Source of the DNA: JBOGJI01 sp050747865
Lineage (GTDB): Bacteria; Acidobacteriota; Thermoanaerobaculia; Multivoradales; JAHEKO01
DNA: 8,990 bases
Assembly (NCBI GenBank): GCA_050747865.1
Contig: JBOGJI010000138.1
Location: 1-8,990 of the forward strand
Direction: 5' to 3'
The notes under the pieces were generated by a model, which did no database searches, had not been told where the DNA came from, and worked only from the letters and a program-made list of their open reading frames with translations. The translations under genes were made by a program, and so were the position numbers. Below are positions 7,099-8,990 of the stretch, piece after piece (within the stretch, counting starts at the first letter, position 1; the number at the start of each line of letters is the position of its first letter).

Positions 7099-8312
7099 AC
7101 GCGCCCCTGTCCGGCCCCCTGGTCTGGACGCTGGCCTGGAGGTTCCTGCGCGGGCACAAGAGCCGCCTGCTGGCGGGCACGGCGCTGGCCGCGCTGCTCG
7201 CCACTGCCGTCGGCGTCCTCGCCATGGTCATCGCCATGGCCTTGATGACCGGCTACCGCGAGGACCTGCAGGCCAAGCTCATCCGCGGCAACGCCGCGGT
7301 GGTGGTGGCGCCGCTCTCCGACGCCCGCGACGAGCTGCCGGCCGCCGTCGAGACCATGCGGGCCGAGCCCCGGGTCTCCGACGTCAGTGCCGTGCAATAC
7401 GGGCAGGGCTCGCTCTCCGTCCCCGCAGGCGCCGCCGCCGAGGTGACGCTGCGCGGCGTCGACCCGGGCTCGTCGGCGGACTTCACCAGCGGTGGGGGGC
7501 TCTCCGCCGGCGACGGGCAGGCTGGGGTGGGGCTGGGGCGGGAGCTCGCCGGGCGCCTGGGAGTGGGCCCCGGCGACTCCCTGCGGCTCGCCGCCATCGG
7601 CTACGCCGAGGGCAGCCTGCGCTTCCGCTACCGCAGCGTGCGGGTGGCCGAGCTCTTCGACACTGGCTTCTCCGAGTTCGACCAGAGCTGGGTGATCCTC
7701 GACCGCGGCGCGCTGCAGGAGCTGACCGGCACCGAGGCGGCCGACGAGCTGTTCGAGCTGCGCCTCGCCGATCCCGGCGACGCACCGGCGGTGGCGGCCA
7801 GGCTGCGCGAGGCGCTGGGCCCGGCTTTCGTGATCTCCGACTGGCGCGAGCTGAACCGCGAGCTGTTCACCGCCTTGAAGCTCCAGCAGCTCGTGCTCTT
7901 CCTGGTGCTCGGCCTCATCGTCCTGGTCTCCACCTTCAACGTGGCCTCGACGCTCGTCGTGCTGGTGCGCGAGCGCATGCGCGAGATCGGCGCCCTGGCG
8001 GCGGTCGGCTTCGCCCCTGGCGGCCTGCGCCGCGTCTTCCTGGGCTACGGCCTGCTGCTCGGCGCCGCAGGCGCCCTGGCCGGACTTGGCCTCGGCGCCG
8101 CCACCGTCTGGATCCTGGACACCTTCGAGCTCATCCGCTTCGACCCCGAGGTCGCCTCCATCTATTTCATCCGCTCCGTCCCCTTCCGCCTGCGCTCCAC
8201 CGATCTGGCCGCCATCGTCCTCTTCACGTTGGGCATCACCTTCCTGGCCTGCTGGCTCCCCAGCCGCCGCGCCGCCCGCGTCGACCCGGCCGTCGCCCTG
8301 CGCTACGAATGA
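7095..8312 (+). CDS. LolC/LolE-like ABC transporter permease (MacB/FtsX type)
   Basis: This is an inner-membrane permease of the kind that, with the ATPase LolD, releases lipoproteins to LolA for delivery to the outer membrane. The 405-aa length fits LolC/LolE. The GTG at 7095 overlaps the carA stop (GTGA), and the family N-terminus WRFLRGHKSR follows directly. Layout: cytoplasmic start, one membrane helix (about 26-51), a large periplasmic MacB_PCD-like domain (about 55-260), then three helices (about 265-290, 314-342 and 371-390). The hallmark REIGALAAVGF follows the second helix, and the protein ends ARVDPAVALRYE, the usual tail. No LolD ATPase is in the window, so the partner is encoded elsewhere. 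Other FtsX-superfamily exporters with the same topology cannot be excluded, but TM1 running into MALMTGYREDLQAKL favours the Lol type. I cannot separate LolC from LolE. Confidence 0.85.
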
Positions 8313-8324
8313 GACCTTACGGCG

Positions 8325-8531
8325 ATGCCGCCGCATGACCCCACACCCGAGCGGCTGGCGCGCCTCACGGCGGACGTCGGGCTGTGCCGGCACTGCGTCC
8401 ACCTGAAGCTGCTCGACTCGGGGCGCTCGGTGTTCGTCTACTGCGGGCTGTCCGAGACCGACGGCCGGTTCCCGCGCTACCCCCGTCTGCCGGTGCGGGC
8501 CTGCGACGGCTACGGTCCCGCCGAGCGCTGA
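8325..8531 (+). CDS. Small four-cysteine protein, possible zinc-binding, unknown function
   Basis: This 68-aa protein has Cys21, Cys24, Cys40 and Cys60 (GLCRHCVHLK, FVYCGLSE, VRACDGYGP). The spacing could bind one zinc ion or form disulfides. The middle reads SVFVYCGLSETDGRFPRYPRLPV, and short proteins of this pattern occur as conserved hypotheticals in GC-rich bacteria, as far as I recall. There is no signal peptide or membrane segment, so it is probably cytoplasmic. It starts 12 nt after the permease stop and ends 18 nt before the ClC gene, so it is very likely in the same transcript. The ATG has only a weak upstream purine run. It belongs to a gene group with little obvious shared function, so context gives no clear hint of its role. 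Confidence 0.7.
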   Translation: MPPHDPTPERLARLTADVGLCRHCVHLKLLDSGRSVFVYCGLSETDGRFPRYPRLPVRACDGYGPAER

Positions 8532-8549
8532 TAGATTCCCGCCGTCGAC

Positions 8550-8990
8550 ATGCGGGCCTGGGGCTGGGTGGAGCGGATTCGGAAGTTGCGCGGCCTGCGC
8601 ACCGCGCGGGTCGTGGCCTGGCGGCTCAAGCGCTGGTGGGCCGGCGTCGAGTTCACCCTCGCCCGCCGCTTCGGCCTCGCCACCCGCGAGGACCGCACCT
8701 TCTTCTTCTTGATCGGCCTGGTCGGCGTGCTCGCCGGAGTGCTGGGCGTGGCCGTGCACTGGCTGATCGACGGCTTTCAGTGGCTGCTCTACAGCAGCGG
8801 CGAGAGCCTGGTCGCCGCGGTGCGGGGGCTGCCCAGGTGGTGGGTCGTAGGCGCGCCCGCCGTCGGCGGCGTGCTGGTCGGCCTCATCGTCTGGCTCGCC
8901 CGCCAGCCCAAGGGGGGCGAAGGGATGGCGGCGCTGATCGAGGCGGTGGCGCTGCGCCGCGGCGAGGTGCCGGCGCGCCCCATCCTCACC
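8550..8990 (+). CDS. ClC-family chloride channel/transporter, N-terminal part (cut by window end)
   Basis: The first 147 codons of an inner-membrane protein of the ClC type (chloride channel or Cl-/H+ exchanger) are present, and the frame is open to the edge. The ATG at 8550 is the only sensible start, since an in-frame TAG lies at 8532. No clear Shine-Dalgarno sequence is seen, and translation may follow from the upstream gene 18 nt away. After a basic, Trp-rich cytoplasmic stretch comes REDRTFFFLIGLVGVLAGVLG, the usual first helix. It is followed by a loop, then PRWWVVGAPAVGGVLVGLIVW, the second long helix. Next, PKGGEGMAALIEAVALRRGEV sits where ClC proteins carry GSGIPEV plus the EAV-like helix. 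The first filter motif therefore seems altered, with Glu for the chloride-coordinating Ser and Ala for Pro. The other signatures (GKxGP, gating glutamate, CBS domains) are outside the window. Confidence 0.85.
   Translation, partial: MRAWGWVERIRKLRGLRTARVVAWRLKRWWAGVEFTLARRFGLATREDRTFFFLIGLVGVLAGVLGVAVHWLIDGFQWLLYSSGESLVAAVRGLPRWWVVGAPAVGGVLVGLIVWLARQPKGGEGMAALIEAVALRRGEVPARPILT

Noticed and set aside
8309..8338. ATGA overlap at the permease stop as the start of a further gene
   Set aside because: It encodes only 9 codons before TGA; the Cys-protein start at 8325 in another frame is better.

Overview
The window looks like GC-rich bacterial chromosome, probably from a diderm (Gram-negative-type) organism. 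The evidence is very high GC by eye, third-position G/C preference, Shine-Dalgarno starts and a LolC/LolE-type lipoprotein permease. I cannot name the phylum from sequence alone. Acidobacteriota, Myxococcota/Desulfobacterota or a similar GC-rich lineage would all fit. No tRNA, rRNA or CRISPR array was seen.

The left part (about 1-4840) is accessory in character. It opens with an IS1182-type DDE transposase that runs in from beyond the left edge and appears to have lost an internal segment just after its first catalytic Asp. A 580-bp gap follows, holding at most one small minus-strand ORF. Next come two tightly spaced genes for exported proteins: a 640-aa HExxH metallopeptidase-like protein with an N-terminal transthyretin-like beta-sandwich, and a 253-aa exported protein of unknown function. 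The stretch after them contains a 195-bp MITE-like element with about 30-bp imperfect terminal inverted repeats, flanked by the direct repeat CTCAG.

The right part (4949 to the edge) is a compact plus-strand run of five genes, probably one operon driven by an extended -10 promoter near 4868-4876. The genes are a type I-beta DAHP synthase (first step of the shikimate pathway), carA (small subunit of carbamoyl-phosphate synthetase), a LolC/LolE-like permease, a 68-aa four-cysteine protein, and the start of a ClC-type chloride channel/transporter cut by the window end. The first three overlap by 4 nt at each junction (TTGA, GTGA), which suggests translational coupling. The ClC fragment appears to carry a degenerate selectivity-filter motif.

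The best candidates for something undescribed are the secreted metallopeptidase/partner pair, the MITE-like element and the altered ClC filter. None is proven from sequence alone.
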